From positions 1-5,101 of the forward strand of contig CAJWZG010000203.1 in NCBI GenBank assembly GCA_913049565.1: a DNA stretch of 5,101 nucleotides. Reading direction: 5' to 3'. Under the pieces are notes generated by a model that saw only the letters and a list, made by a program, of their open reading frames with translations, had not been told where the DNA came from and did not search any database. Shown one piece after another: positions 1 through 5,101 of the stretch (its first letter is position 1; each line of letters starts with the position of its first letter). The DNA comes from an uncultured Gammaproteobacteria bacterium. Its GTDB lineage: Bacteria; Pseudomonadota; Gammaproteobacteria; Pseudomonadales; Azotimanducaceae_A. The position numbers were made by a program, and so were the translations under genes.

Positions 1-705
1 GCTTGCTGTGAAATGCTGTATTTAGCCGTAAAAGTGTCCACGGATTGTCCACGCTGCACCAAAAGATTCAGCGTCGAAGACGACGCTAACTGCTGCACCT
101 CAACTCGACCGTCATTGGCTATATATAACGTGGGTTGTATGACCTCTCTGGCCTCTTTTATGAGCTCGCCCTCGCCACCGGTACGCAGCACTTCTTGGCG
201 CTGCACGGCGACTGTCTTCCAGCTGACCCGCGCCGCTGGCCTGTTCGAATCGATGATAGACGACCGTGTCGCCCAGCCGCGCGGCAGGAACGTCTTTGCG
301 CCGATCTTGCGACCTAATGATGGGCAAACCATCCATCACCAGCTTGCCGCCATAGCCTATTGCTTCGCCTTGCACCGCGCCTTGCAACGTATCGATTTGC
401 GCTTCGGCTTCAGGCGCCCGGGGCATGTTGCCCAGACCTTGGCTGTTCGCCCGCGCATTGGCCAAGGCATAGCGACGACCATCTAGCTCGGTGATCTCGC
501 CCTGCCCGATCAGGCCCTTAAGTAATTGTCGTGCTCGCTTTATCTCGTACGGCTCTTTGGCCCCAAGCGAGGCGGTAATGGGGTGCCACGATTGCGGCTG
601 ATCATCTGACAACAACGTTAGCAAAGAACGAGCATTAAGCTTTACCAAGCTACGGGCCGGCGGGGGTGGCGTTTTGTCGCCGGTGGGTTTGGTCAAGATT
701 GACAC
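1..705 (-). CDS. Frameshifted 5' part of a possible RNase R-like exoribonuclease
   Basis: The first frame starts at GTG 703-705 and continues to a stop near 112, but meaningful sequence appears to leave that frame near 237-265. In the +1 frame, starting with PAARVSWKTVAV, the reading stays open to the window edge, so the gene is partial. Residues 25-80 look like a winged helix (ARSLLTLL, KRARQLLKGLI, GRRYAL). An OB-like segment follows with GAVQGEAIGYG and LGDTVVYHRFE. In RNase R a helix-turn-helix domain is followed by cold-shock domains containing GTVxGHxDGYGF, and this order matches. The catalytic RNB domain would lie outside the window, so the function is inferred from a weak, divergent N-terminus. 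The tail of the first frame after the slip is Arg-rich and looks like out-of-frame translation. The slip may be a sequencing indel or a true mutation. Confidence 0.5.
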
Positions 706-708
706 CTT
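694..708 (-). promoter_or_regulatory. Ribosome binding site suggesting an alternative TTG start
   Basis: On the minus strand AAGGTG (703-708) lies 6 nt before TTG (694-696). The annotated GTG (703-705) sits inside this motif and has no purine-rich site of its own upstream. An in-frame TAA lies 12 nt before the GTG, so no longer start exists. TTG, giving a protein beginning MTKPTGDKT, may therefore be the true start. Both are rare start codons, and sequence alone does not decide between them. Confidence 0.35.
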
Positions 709-728
709 ATTATTGAGTTAAGTAAAGC
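699..728 (+). promoter_or_regulatory. Candidate sigma-70 promoter of the tRNA-Leu gene
   Basis: A perfect -35 hexamer TTGACA (699-704) is followed after 18 bp by a weak -10, TAAAGC (723-728). A GC-rich stretch, CCTCCGCCC, comes next where the discriminator and start site would be, ahead of the tRNA 5' end at 753. GC-rich discriminators are characteristic of stringently controlled stable-RNA promoters. The -35 overlaps the start codon region of the divergent gene, so the two units could interfere with each other. The -10 match is only 3 of 6, so the exact spacing is uncertain. Confidence 0.45.
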
Positions 729-752
729 CCTCCGCCCTATCGAATCACGCTT

Positions 753-837
753 GCCCAGGTGGTGAAATTGGTAGTCACGCTAGCTTCAGGTGCTAGTGGG
801 TGCAACCCCGTAGGGGTTCAAGTCTGCCTGGGCACCA
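753..837 (+). tRNA. tRNA-Leu(CAG), with a defective T arm
   Basis: The acceptor arms GCCCAGG (753-759) and CCTGGGC (827-833) pair perfectly and are followed by discriminator A834 and encoded CCA. The D stem is GTG/CAC with GG at 770-771. The anticodon stem CTAGC/GCTAG is fully paired around loop TTCAGGT, giving anticodon CAG (787-789), which reads CTG leucine codons. A class II variable arm GGGT-GCA-ACCC (798-808) is well formed. Two features are wrong. The TTCAAGT T loop (817-823) is followed by only three nucleotides (CTG) before the acceptor strand instead of five, and GGG opposite CTG gives one pair, one wobble and one mismatch. The D-loop residue normally A21 is T (775). It may be a degenerate gene or carry sequencing errors. 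The identity as leucine CAG is secure; functionality is not. Confidence 0.85.
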
Positions 838-861
838 TTCAATTGTTTTCGCAATTGCTTC

Positions 862-945
862 TTAGGCGTGCTAACGGCGATTGTGCAGCAGTGCATTCTG
901 CCACCGCGAAGCGCGCATTACTGGCTTGTTTACTGGCACGCCTAG
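862..945. repeat. Long-range inverted repeat, possible structured RNA
   Basis: TAGGCGTGC (863-871) is perfectly complementary to GCACGCCTA (936-944). Adding wobble and A-T pairs on both sides gives a 12-position closing stem (862-873 with 934-945). Inside it are a hairpin GTG-CA-GCAG / CTGCCAC (883-904, two-base bulge, six-base loop) and a small CGC-GAA-GCG hairpin (905-913). The compact branched fold of about 84 nt, starting 25 nt after the tRNA, could be a processed RNA or a transcription-ending structure. It matches no RNA family I recognise. Confidence 0.3.
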
Positions 946-1258
946 ATTCTGCTCTGGGTTCTATGCGAATTCACGACCCCTCGCAGTTAAGGTGCTGTAC
1001 AGATCTTGTTGTGCAGATTCATGACCAAGCCATCCAAGCATTCTCCGCGCTGTCTTCAGAAAATTCTTGGCCAACCTTCGGTTAACAAATATTTGATAAC
1101 TTTTAATGCCTTTTGGGTGTCACCGACAGTAGGTTTTAGAACCGATAACTAACGAGCGCCTATCGCTGCAACTGATAGTGATTGGCCTATAGCGGCTTTC
1201 ACACTGTATTTTCATTGATCTTTTTACAAGCACTAGTTGTTTTCCAACCTAACGTGAA

Positions 1259-1375
1259 TTGGTTATTTCTTGGTTACTCTAATTTACTAATTTAGCTGCA
1301 ATTTCCTTGGTTTTTCTGTCTCAAAAAAGCCTCGACGGGCTGATGAGAGTGCGTATCATGCGCGACCCAACCAAG
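1259..1375. promoter_or_regulatory. Cluster of TTGGTT motifs upstream of the receptor gene
   Basis: TTGGTTA occurs at 1259-1265 and 1270-1276, starting 11 bp apart, which is one helical turn. TTGGTTT lies at 1307-1313, and an inverted copy (CAACCAA, 1368-1374) lies just before the receptor ribosome binding site. Two copies spaced by one turn are typical of a direct-repeat operator bound on one DNA face. No regulator gene is adjacent, so the binding protein is unknown and the role is inferred. Confidence 0.25.
1351..1363. repeat. 13-bp imperfect palindrome in the receptor leader
   Basis: GCGTATCATGCGC is symmetric around C1357, with five Watson-Crick positions and one T:G position per half. 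It lies about 25 bp before the receptor start. A palindrome without a loop suggests a dimeric-protein operator rather than an RNA hairpin, but it is short enough to be coincidental. Confidence 0.2.
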
Positions 1376-1378
1376 AGT

Positions 1379-1394
1379 AAGGAGAGTTGTGTTG
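1379..1394 (+). promoter_or_regulatory. Receptor ribosome binding site with two possible starts
   Basis: AAGGAG (1379-1384) precedes GTG (1389-1391) by 4 nt and the next codon, TTG (1392-1394), by 7 nt. The longer spacing is the more usual one, so translation may begin at TTG, giving a protein one residue shorter (814 instead of 815). No ATG is available at this position. The signal peptide is the same in either case. Confidence 0.55.
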
Positions 1395-3836
1395 AAGCTT
1401 TTTTCTCGTTCAATTCTGAGCGCAGCCTTTGTGCTGAGCACTGCATCTGCACCAGCAGTGCATGCTGAACAAATGGTTATCGAAGAAGTTATTGTGACCG
1501 CACAAAAGCGCGAGCAGAGCATCCAAGATGTACCTATCGCCATTTCGGCGTTCGATCAGCAATTTTTAGACGACGCTGGTATCGATGACGTTTTGGAACT
1601 GCAGTTTTTCGTTCCGGGACTGACCATTTACAACAATCAATCACCTGCGCAGACGAATATCAACATTCGCGGCGTGGGAACCGCTGGAAACAGCCTTTCG
1701 TTGGAATCATCCGTTGGCGTTTATGTCGATGGCGTATACCGCTCCCGACAGTCATCGAGCATCGGCGATCTTGTCGACATCCAGCGTGTCGAGATACTAA
1801 AAGGTCCTCAAGGCACGCTCTTCGGTAAAAACACCGCATCAGGCGCTGTTCAGTTTCTGACCGTCAAGCCGAATCCTGAAAACCGTGAGGGCTTCTTCGA
1901 GGTTCAAGGTGGATCTGATGACTACCGGAACTTTAAAGGCGCTATCAACGTGCCGCTGGTCCCCGGAACTTCGGCGATTAGAGTTTCCGGCAGCCGTACC
2001 GAGCGCGATGGATACATGAAAAACCTAGCCACCGGTAATGATTTGAACAATCGCGACCGCTACAGTCTTCGCGGTCAGTTTCTGTTCGACAATGGAGATG
2101 GCTTCACAGGACGAATTATCGCTGACGTGTCAGAACTCGAGGAACAGTGCTGCGCAGCCAGCAACATTTTCGACGGCCCGGGCGATACCAGCGCGGGCTT
2201 CCTAGCTGCTGGTGGCACGCTGCCTCCCGCTGGCAACTTGCCCGGTGCTAGTTTCGTGCTACCCCTCGATTTCGTCGCATCCACCGTTGGCTACACAGAT
2301 GTGCCAGTGGTTCTGGCCGATCGTTATAATGAGGACGTGGTTGCACAAAATATCGACCCCTACGCAGACATCAGAGAATCTGGCCTATCAGCGGAGTTCA
2401 ATTGGGAAGTATCGGAGACGATGACGTTGACCTCGGTCACAGCGTTTAGGGCTTACGATGCCGACGACTTCGTCGATGCTGACTTCAATGCTCTAGACAT
2501 TCTGAATACTAGTGGCGGGAAAACCGAACAAGACACCTTCAGTCAAGAGTTTCGCATTGCAGGTACCTACTTTGACAGTATCAACTACGTCGCGGGCGCC
2601 TACTTCTTCGATCAAGAAATTAACCGTCAGAATCGGCTAGGGCTCGGCACAGTGGCCAACCTGTTACTTACTGGTGGTTTGCCAACATCATTCTTTGTTG
2701 GTGGCGCTGCGGCATGTCCTTTGATCGGCATTTCTGAGGCGGTCTGCAACGGCGCGGCATTCCCTGCTGGCGAATACGCTGATAATGTCTCGACCCAAGA
2801 CCAAAAAAGCTGGGCAGTATTTGCTCAAGCCGACTTCGACATCAGTGAACAACTTGTGTTGACAGCAGGCGTTCGCTACTTGGACGAAGAGAAGGAAATG
2901 AACGTCACGTTCACCGAGTCGATCTTTACGCCCGTTTGGGGAGCATTCACGCCGCTATCACCGTTCGTTCCTGACGTTGACAACGAAACCTTTGAAGACA
3001 CCGCAGTTACCGGCACGTTGAAGCTATCTTACTTCTTCAACGAAAAGGTGATGGGCTACGTATCTTGGGGCCGAGGCTACAAATCTGGCGGCACGAACAT
3101 TGACCGTATTTCGCCGGCAACTGGCGCACCTCTGCTGTTTGACCCCGAGACCTCTGACTCCATTGAGGTCGGTCTAAAGGGTGATTTCTTTGATCAGCGT
3201 CTTCGTATCAATGCATCTGCCTATCAAACTGACTTCGAGGATTTCCAAGCGAATAGCTTCGTCGGCACAGGCTTCGTCCTGCAAAACGCCGGTAAGATTC
3301 AAAGCAGTGGATTCGAGTTAGACGCTCAGGCATTGATCAATTCTTGGCTGACCATCGCTGGTGGTGTCGCCAACGTGGACGCCGAGTATGACTCGTTTGT
3401 CGGCGGAGCCTGCATTCGCACGCCTTACGGCGCGGAACCGGATGCCAATGACCCGAATTTCCCTACATTCTGTGACGTCTCAGGCAATCGAGTCGGCAGC
3501 ACGCCGGAATGGACCTACTACGCTTCATTGATCGCTGGACGCCAAATGGGCGAGGGTTTCCTGTATGGACGCCTTGACTACAATTGGCGTGACGAGATGT
3601 TCATTGGCAACGACAACGACCCGAATAAGGCCACTGACTCCTTTGGCATTGCCAACGTTAAGGTTGGATACCGCTTTAACGACGATCGTTACGACGTAGC
3701 GATTTGGGCCAAGAACGCCTTCGACAAGGATCACCGAACCAGCGCGTTCAACTCTGTGATACGTGAAGGATCTTTGACCGGCTACCATTTGGAACCCAGA
3801 ACCGTTGGCATCACTTTGCGCGCAAGCGTGCAGTAG
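1389..3836 (+). CDS. TonB-dependent outer-membrane receptor
   Basis: This is an 815-residue outer-membrane active transporter that would import a ligand using TonB-ExbB-ExbD energy. A Sec signal peptide (residues 1-26, cleavage after AVHA) is followed directly by a TonB box, EEVIVTAQKR (32-41). The plug domain (about 45-162) has DVPIAISAF, INIRGVG, VGVYVDGVYRSR and RVEILKGPQGTLFGKNT (133-149). The rest is the beta-barrel, ending in EPRTVGITLRASVQ. There is no extra N-terminal signalling domain, so it is not a FecA-type transducing receptor. Cysteine pairs at 254/255, 443/453 and 675/695 lie in likely extracellular loops. The last residue is Gln rather than the usual aromatic residue. Length is normal for the family. 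Such receptors take siderophores, cobalamin, sugars or aromatic compounds; nothing here fixes the ligand. The start is GTG or the following TTG. Confidence 0.95.
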   Translation: MLKLFSRSILSAAFVLSTASAPAVHAEQMVIEEVIVTAQKREQSIQDVPIAISAFDQQFLDDAGIDDVLELQFFVPGLTIYNNQSPAQTNINIRGVGTAGNSLSLESSVGVYVDGVYRSRQSSSIGDLVDIQRVEILKGPQGTLFGKNTASGAVQFLTVKPNPENREGFFEVQGGSDDYRNFKGAINVPLVPGTSAIRVSGSRTERDGYMKNLATGNDLNNRDRYSLRGQFLFDNGDGFTGRIIADVSELEEQCCAASNIFDGPGDTSAGFLAAGGTLPPAGNLPGASFVLPLDFVASTVGYTDVPVVLADRYNEDVVAQNIDPYADIRESGLSAEFNWEVSETMTLTSVTAFRAYDADDFVDADFNALDILNTSGGKTEQDTFSQEFRIAGTYFDSINYVAGAYFFDQEINRQNRLGLGTVANLLLTGGLPTSFFVGGAAACPLIGISEAVCNGAAFPAGEYADNVSTQDQKSWAVFAQADFDISEQLVLTAGVRYLDEEKEMNVTFTESIFTPVWGAFTPLSPFVPDVDNETFEDTAVTGTLKLSYFFNEKVMGYVSWGRGYKSGGTNIDRISPATGAPLLFDPETSDSIEVGLKGDFFDQRLRINASAYQTDFEDFQANSFVGTGFVLQNAGKIQSSGFELDAQALINSWLTIAGGVANVDAEYDSFVGGACIRTPYGAEPDANDPNFPTFCDVSGNRVGSTPEWTYYASLIAGRQMGEGFLYGRLDYNWRDEMFIGNDNDPNKATDSFGIANVKVGYRFNDDRYDVAIWAKNAFDKDHRTSAFNSVIREGSLTGYHLEPRTVGITLRASVQ

Positions 3837-3846
3837 CTGACCGAAA

Positions 3847-3879
3847 AACGGCGCGGTTCTCACCAGCCGCGCCGTTATT
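3847..3879 (+). terminator. Strong hairpin terminator after the receptor gene
   Basis: Starting 10 nt after the stop codon, arms 3847-3858 and 3865-3876 pair over 12 positions, with a GC-rich core CGGCGCGG/CCGCGCCG, one wobble and a 6-nt loop CTCACC. On the plus strand the stem is followed only by TTATT. On the minus strand it is followed by a run of five T, so it would terminate better in that direction, though no convergent gene is seen here. It most likely ends the receptor transcript and insulates the next gene. Confidence 0.75.
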
Positions 3880-4004
3880 CCCAACCTTTCTCACTAAGCT
3901 TCCAGCTCTGGATGTGTTCTGGTCACTCTCCACACCTATCGCCACCCTGACCTGAGTTTTGCGGCAGGACTGCGTCGCCAATCTAATCGAGGCTATTTAG
4001 TAAT

Positions 4005-4032
4005 TTGTCTGCAACAGGTGCGATGCTACGCT
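4005..4032 (+). promoter_or_regulatory. Candidate extended -10 promoter for the duplicated exported protein
   Basis: TTGTCT (4005-4010) resembles a -35. After 16 bp comes TACGCT (4027-4032) preceded by TGC, forming an extended -10 (TGnTACGCT). Transcription would begin near 4039, giving a leader of about 45 nt before the ATG at 4083. It lies behind the receptor terminator, which supports an independent transcription unit. The hexamer matches are moderate. Confidence 0.3.
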
Positions 4033-4082
4033 TGGTGTGTTCGCATTCACGGACTGATCTTCACAAATAAAAAGGAAAAGAA

Positions 4083-4811
4083 ATGCTGAAGCTAGTTACA
4101 CTATTTGCCGCAACACTCTTCGCCAGTGTCTCCATGGCTGACGATCACATGAGCCAAGAACTTGAATCGACTGTTTTTGGCTCTTCAACCGCCTTAGTGG
4201 TGAGTAATCCCACCGCTGTCGTGGCAGCCATGAATGCTTTTCGAGCATCCGATTCAGGTAAAAATTTCCCCGGCAACGTACTTTTAAACCAAATCGTTGC
4301 GGATGGCACGAATGCGGCAACTCATGCGATTAACGTCTTCTATCCCAGTGCCGCAGCAATGGACGTGGTGCAATCTTCCCCTCCCAGCGCAGCCGGTATG
4401 CAGATGCTCTCAACGCTGCAAGCCTCTGCTGATCCAACCGAGCGATTTGTTTTTAGAATGCAAAGAGGTCGGGGCTTAGCAAGTGAGCCCGGCAACTTGA
4501 CCCTAATCATTGGCCTTGAAGTCACTGACGGCGCAGCCTTTCTCAAGGCCTTCGACAAGCTCTGGAATTCTGCTGCCATGAAGGATTTCCCCGGTGGCAC
4601 CTACTTTGGAGATTTCATGGCTGATGGTGATGCCCCAGCAACTCATTGGGTGTCATTCGTCGCCAAGGATATGGCTTCGCTGAGCGCTGGCATGGACGCC
4701 GTGCAGGGTTCAAAAGCGATGGCCGCGTATCTGCAAGACGCCAACGCCTTCAGAAAGGTCACTCGAAATACCATTTACAGAACCGTACTCTCCTTCCGCG
4801 CGGATCAATAG
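4083..4811 (+). CDS. Exported protein of unknown function with two homologous halves
   Basis: I do not recognise this 242-residue protein. The ATG is supported by AAGGA (4072-4076) 6 nt upstream. A Sec signal peptide (1-19, cleavage after SMA) leaves an acidic start, DDH, so it is probably periplasmic or secreted. The mature part is two related units, about 36-125 and 139-237. Each has a beta-strand start (TALVVS; TLIIGLEV), a helix, FPG (62-64; 169-171), ADG (73-75; 180-182) and ATH (79-81; 186-188) with identical spacing, a second helix and a final strand (RFVFRM; TIYRTVLSF). The beta-alpha-beta pattern per unit suggests a ferredoxin-like, dimeric alpha-beta-barrel fold, with the duplication forming a fused dimer; this is inference. 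The protein contains no cysteine. The conserved His and Asp are the best candidate functional residues. It is separated from the receptor by a terminator. Confidence 0.85.
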   Translation: MLKLVTLFAATLFASVSMADDHMSQELESTVFGSSTALVVSNPTAVVAAMNAFRASDSGKNFPGNVLLNQIVADGTNAATHAINVFYPSAAAMDVVQSSPPSAAGMQMLSTLQASADPTERFVFRMQRGRGLASEPGNLTLIIGLEVTDGAAFLKAFDKLWNSAAMKDFPGGTYFGDFMADGDAPATHWVSFVAKDMASLSAGMDAVQGSKAMAAYLQDANAFRKVTRNTIYRTVLSFRADQ

Positions 4812-4845
4812 TCCGGGACGACACCTCCTTTGTCTTAGGATAGCC

Positions 4846-4873
4846 AGCGGCATCTTCCACCGGAAGCGCCGCT
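4846..4873 (+). terminator. Two-tier hairpin after the duplicated protein gene
   Basis: AGCGGC (4846-4851) pairs with GCCGCT (4868-4873), and CTTCC (4854-4858) pairs with GGAAG (4862-4866) around a three-base loop. The tiers are separated by a small AT/C internal loop. It starts 34 nt after the stop codon and is thermodynamically strong, but no T run follows. It may end transcription with help, stabilise the mRNA 3' end, or be incidental. Confidence 0.35.
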
Positions 4874-4918
4874 AGCGCTGCGCCTACACGAACTTCTTAG
4901 TCTCACCCGCTCGCGCCA

Positions 4919-5101
4919 ATGGTCATTATCGTCTGGGGTGTTGCCGGGTCTGGCAAAACCAGCATTGGTAAGGCCCTTGCGGTTAGCATATCGTTGGCGG
5001 CCCGTGCGATGGCCGCCGCATATGGCAAAACTGCAACGTCGTATGCCCCGGCTCCGAGAAGGCCGAGAAGGCCGAGAAGGCCGAGAAGGCCGAGAAGGCC
5101 G
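4919..5101 (+). CDS. gntK: Gluconokinase-like 5' fragment with broken reading frame
   Basis: Gluconokinase phosphorylates gluconate to 6-phosphogluconate in the cytoplasm. From ATG 4919 the protein starts MVIIVWGVAGSGKTSIGKALA, with a Walker A motif (GVAGSGKT, residues 7-14) very near the N-terminus as in GntK/IdnK. After residue 21 this frame loses similarity. The +1 frame then gives LRLAYRW and, at 5022-5054, MAKLQRRMPRL, which resembles the GntK motif NVAKLQRGMPL. A third frame gives CDGRR near the expected DGDD site. Several indels are therefore implied within about 100 bp, before the sequence becomes a 9-bp repeat at the window edge. No Shine-Dalgarno site is visible, and an in-frame stop lies at 4898. 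It could be a degraded gene or a low-quality contig end. Other small P-loop kinases such as shikimate kinase fit less well. Confidence 0.55.
   Translation, partial: MVIIVWGVAGSGKTSIGKALAVSISLAARAMAAAYGKTATSYAPAPRRPRRPRRPRRPRRP
5054..5101. repeat. 9-bp tandem repeat (CCGAGAAGG, 5.3 copies) at the window edge
   Basis: Five exact copies of CCGAGAAGG are followed by CCG at the last base, so the array may continue beyond the window. As codons on the plus strand it would read Glu-Lys-Ala, Arg-Arg-Pro or Arg-Glu-Gly repeats, depending on frame. It begins inside what should be conserved kinase sequence. A polymerase-slippage, read-end or assembly artefact is as likely as a natural minisatellite. Confidence 0.85.

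Larger units (their letters stand above)
838..1388. other. Gene-free intergenic region between tRNA-Leu and the receptor gene
   Basis: This 550-bp stretch holds no convincing coding sequence. An open frame crossing its first part overlaps the tRNA and has no codon logic. Just after the tRNA is a weak AT hairpin, CAATTG-TTTTCG-CAATTG (840-857), without a proper T run. Next comes a spaced inverted repeat (862-945). From about 1081 the DNA is AT-rich and probably contains the receptor promoter, but no hexamer pair with standard spacing stood out. Repeated TTGGTT motifs and a 13-bp palindrome lie in the last 130 bp. Confidence 0.7.

Noticed and set aside
13..486. Plus-strand open frame opposite the RNase R-like gene
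   Set aside because: It is the antisense shadow of the minus-strand coding sequence; its Cys/Arg-rich composition is not protein-like.
840..857. CAATTG hairpin directly after the tRNA as a terminator
   Set aside because: The stem is only 6 bp, AT-rich, and not followed by a T run.
862..945. Integron attC-like site
   Set aside because: The size and long-range symmetry fit, but the 7-mer boxes RYYYAAC and GTTRRRY are not matched, and no integrase or cassette is present.
759..1085. Plus-strand open frame of 108 codons
   Set aside because: It begins inside the tRNA gene, has no ribosome binding site and has no protein-like composition.
1340..1347. CTGATGAG, the hammerhead ribozyme core motif, in the receptor leader
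   Set aside because: The matching GAAA segment and the flanking stems I and III are absent downstream. The octamer alone is coincidental.
1081..1388. Possible cobalamin or TPP riboswitch ahead of the receptor
   Set aside because: No B12-box or TPP-type conserved core could be found, and no suitable multi-stem fold was seen.
3525..3884. Minus-strand open frame overlapping the receptor 3' end and terminator
   Set aside because: It lies antisense to well-supported receptor barrel sequence and runs through the terminator hairpin.

Overview
The window looks like chromosomal DNA of a Gram-negative bacterium, most likely a marine-type gammaproteobacterium. The reasons are a TonB-dependent outer-membrane receptor of the EEVIVTAQKR type, a class II tRNA-Leu(CAG) with encoded CCA that resembles gammaproteobacterial leucine tRNAs, Sec signal peptides, Shine-Dalgarno starts and moderate GC. 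The clade is inferred from sequence character, not from a search.

Layout, left to right. (1) Positions 1-705, minus strand: the 5' part of a gene that runs off the left edge. Its N-terminus looks like the winged-helix plus OB-fold start of an RNase R-like exoribonuclease, and an apparent frameshift lies near 237-265. (2) Positions 753-837, plus strand: tRNA-Leu(CAG), divergent from gene 1, with a stable-RNA-like promoter over the gene 1 start. Its T arm cannot fold normally. (3) Positions 838-1388: 550 bp without a gene, holding a long-range inverted repeat, repeated TTGGTT motifs and a small palindrome. (4) Positions 1389-3836, plus: an intact 815-residue TonB-dependent receptor, closed by a strong hairpin terminator. 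(5) Positions 4083-4811, plus: a 242-residue exported protein of unknown function made of two homologous halves. (6) Positions 4919-5101, plus: the start of a gluconokinase-like gene. Its reading frame breaks after the P-loop, and it dissolves into a 9-bp tandem repeat at the right edge.

The genes do not form an obvious single pathway. The receptor would import an unidentified ligand across the outer membrane using TonB energy. The exported duplicated protein has its own promoter candidate and ribosome binding site behind the receptor terminator, so it is probably a separate transcription unit. The gluconokinase-like fragment hints at gluconate metabolism but is too short to set context.

The central genes are clean, while the features toward both ends (gene 1, the tRNA and the kinase fragment) show indel-like damage. 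This fits either local decay or reduced sequence accuracy near the ends of a contig. The most original biology is the internally duplicated exported protein. No strong case for a wholly new multi-gene system can be made from this window.
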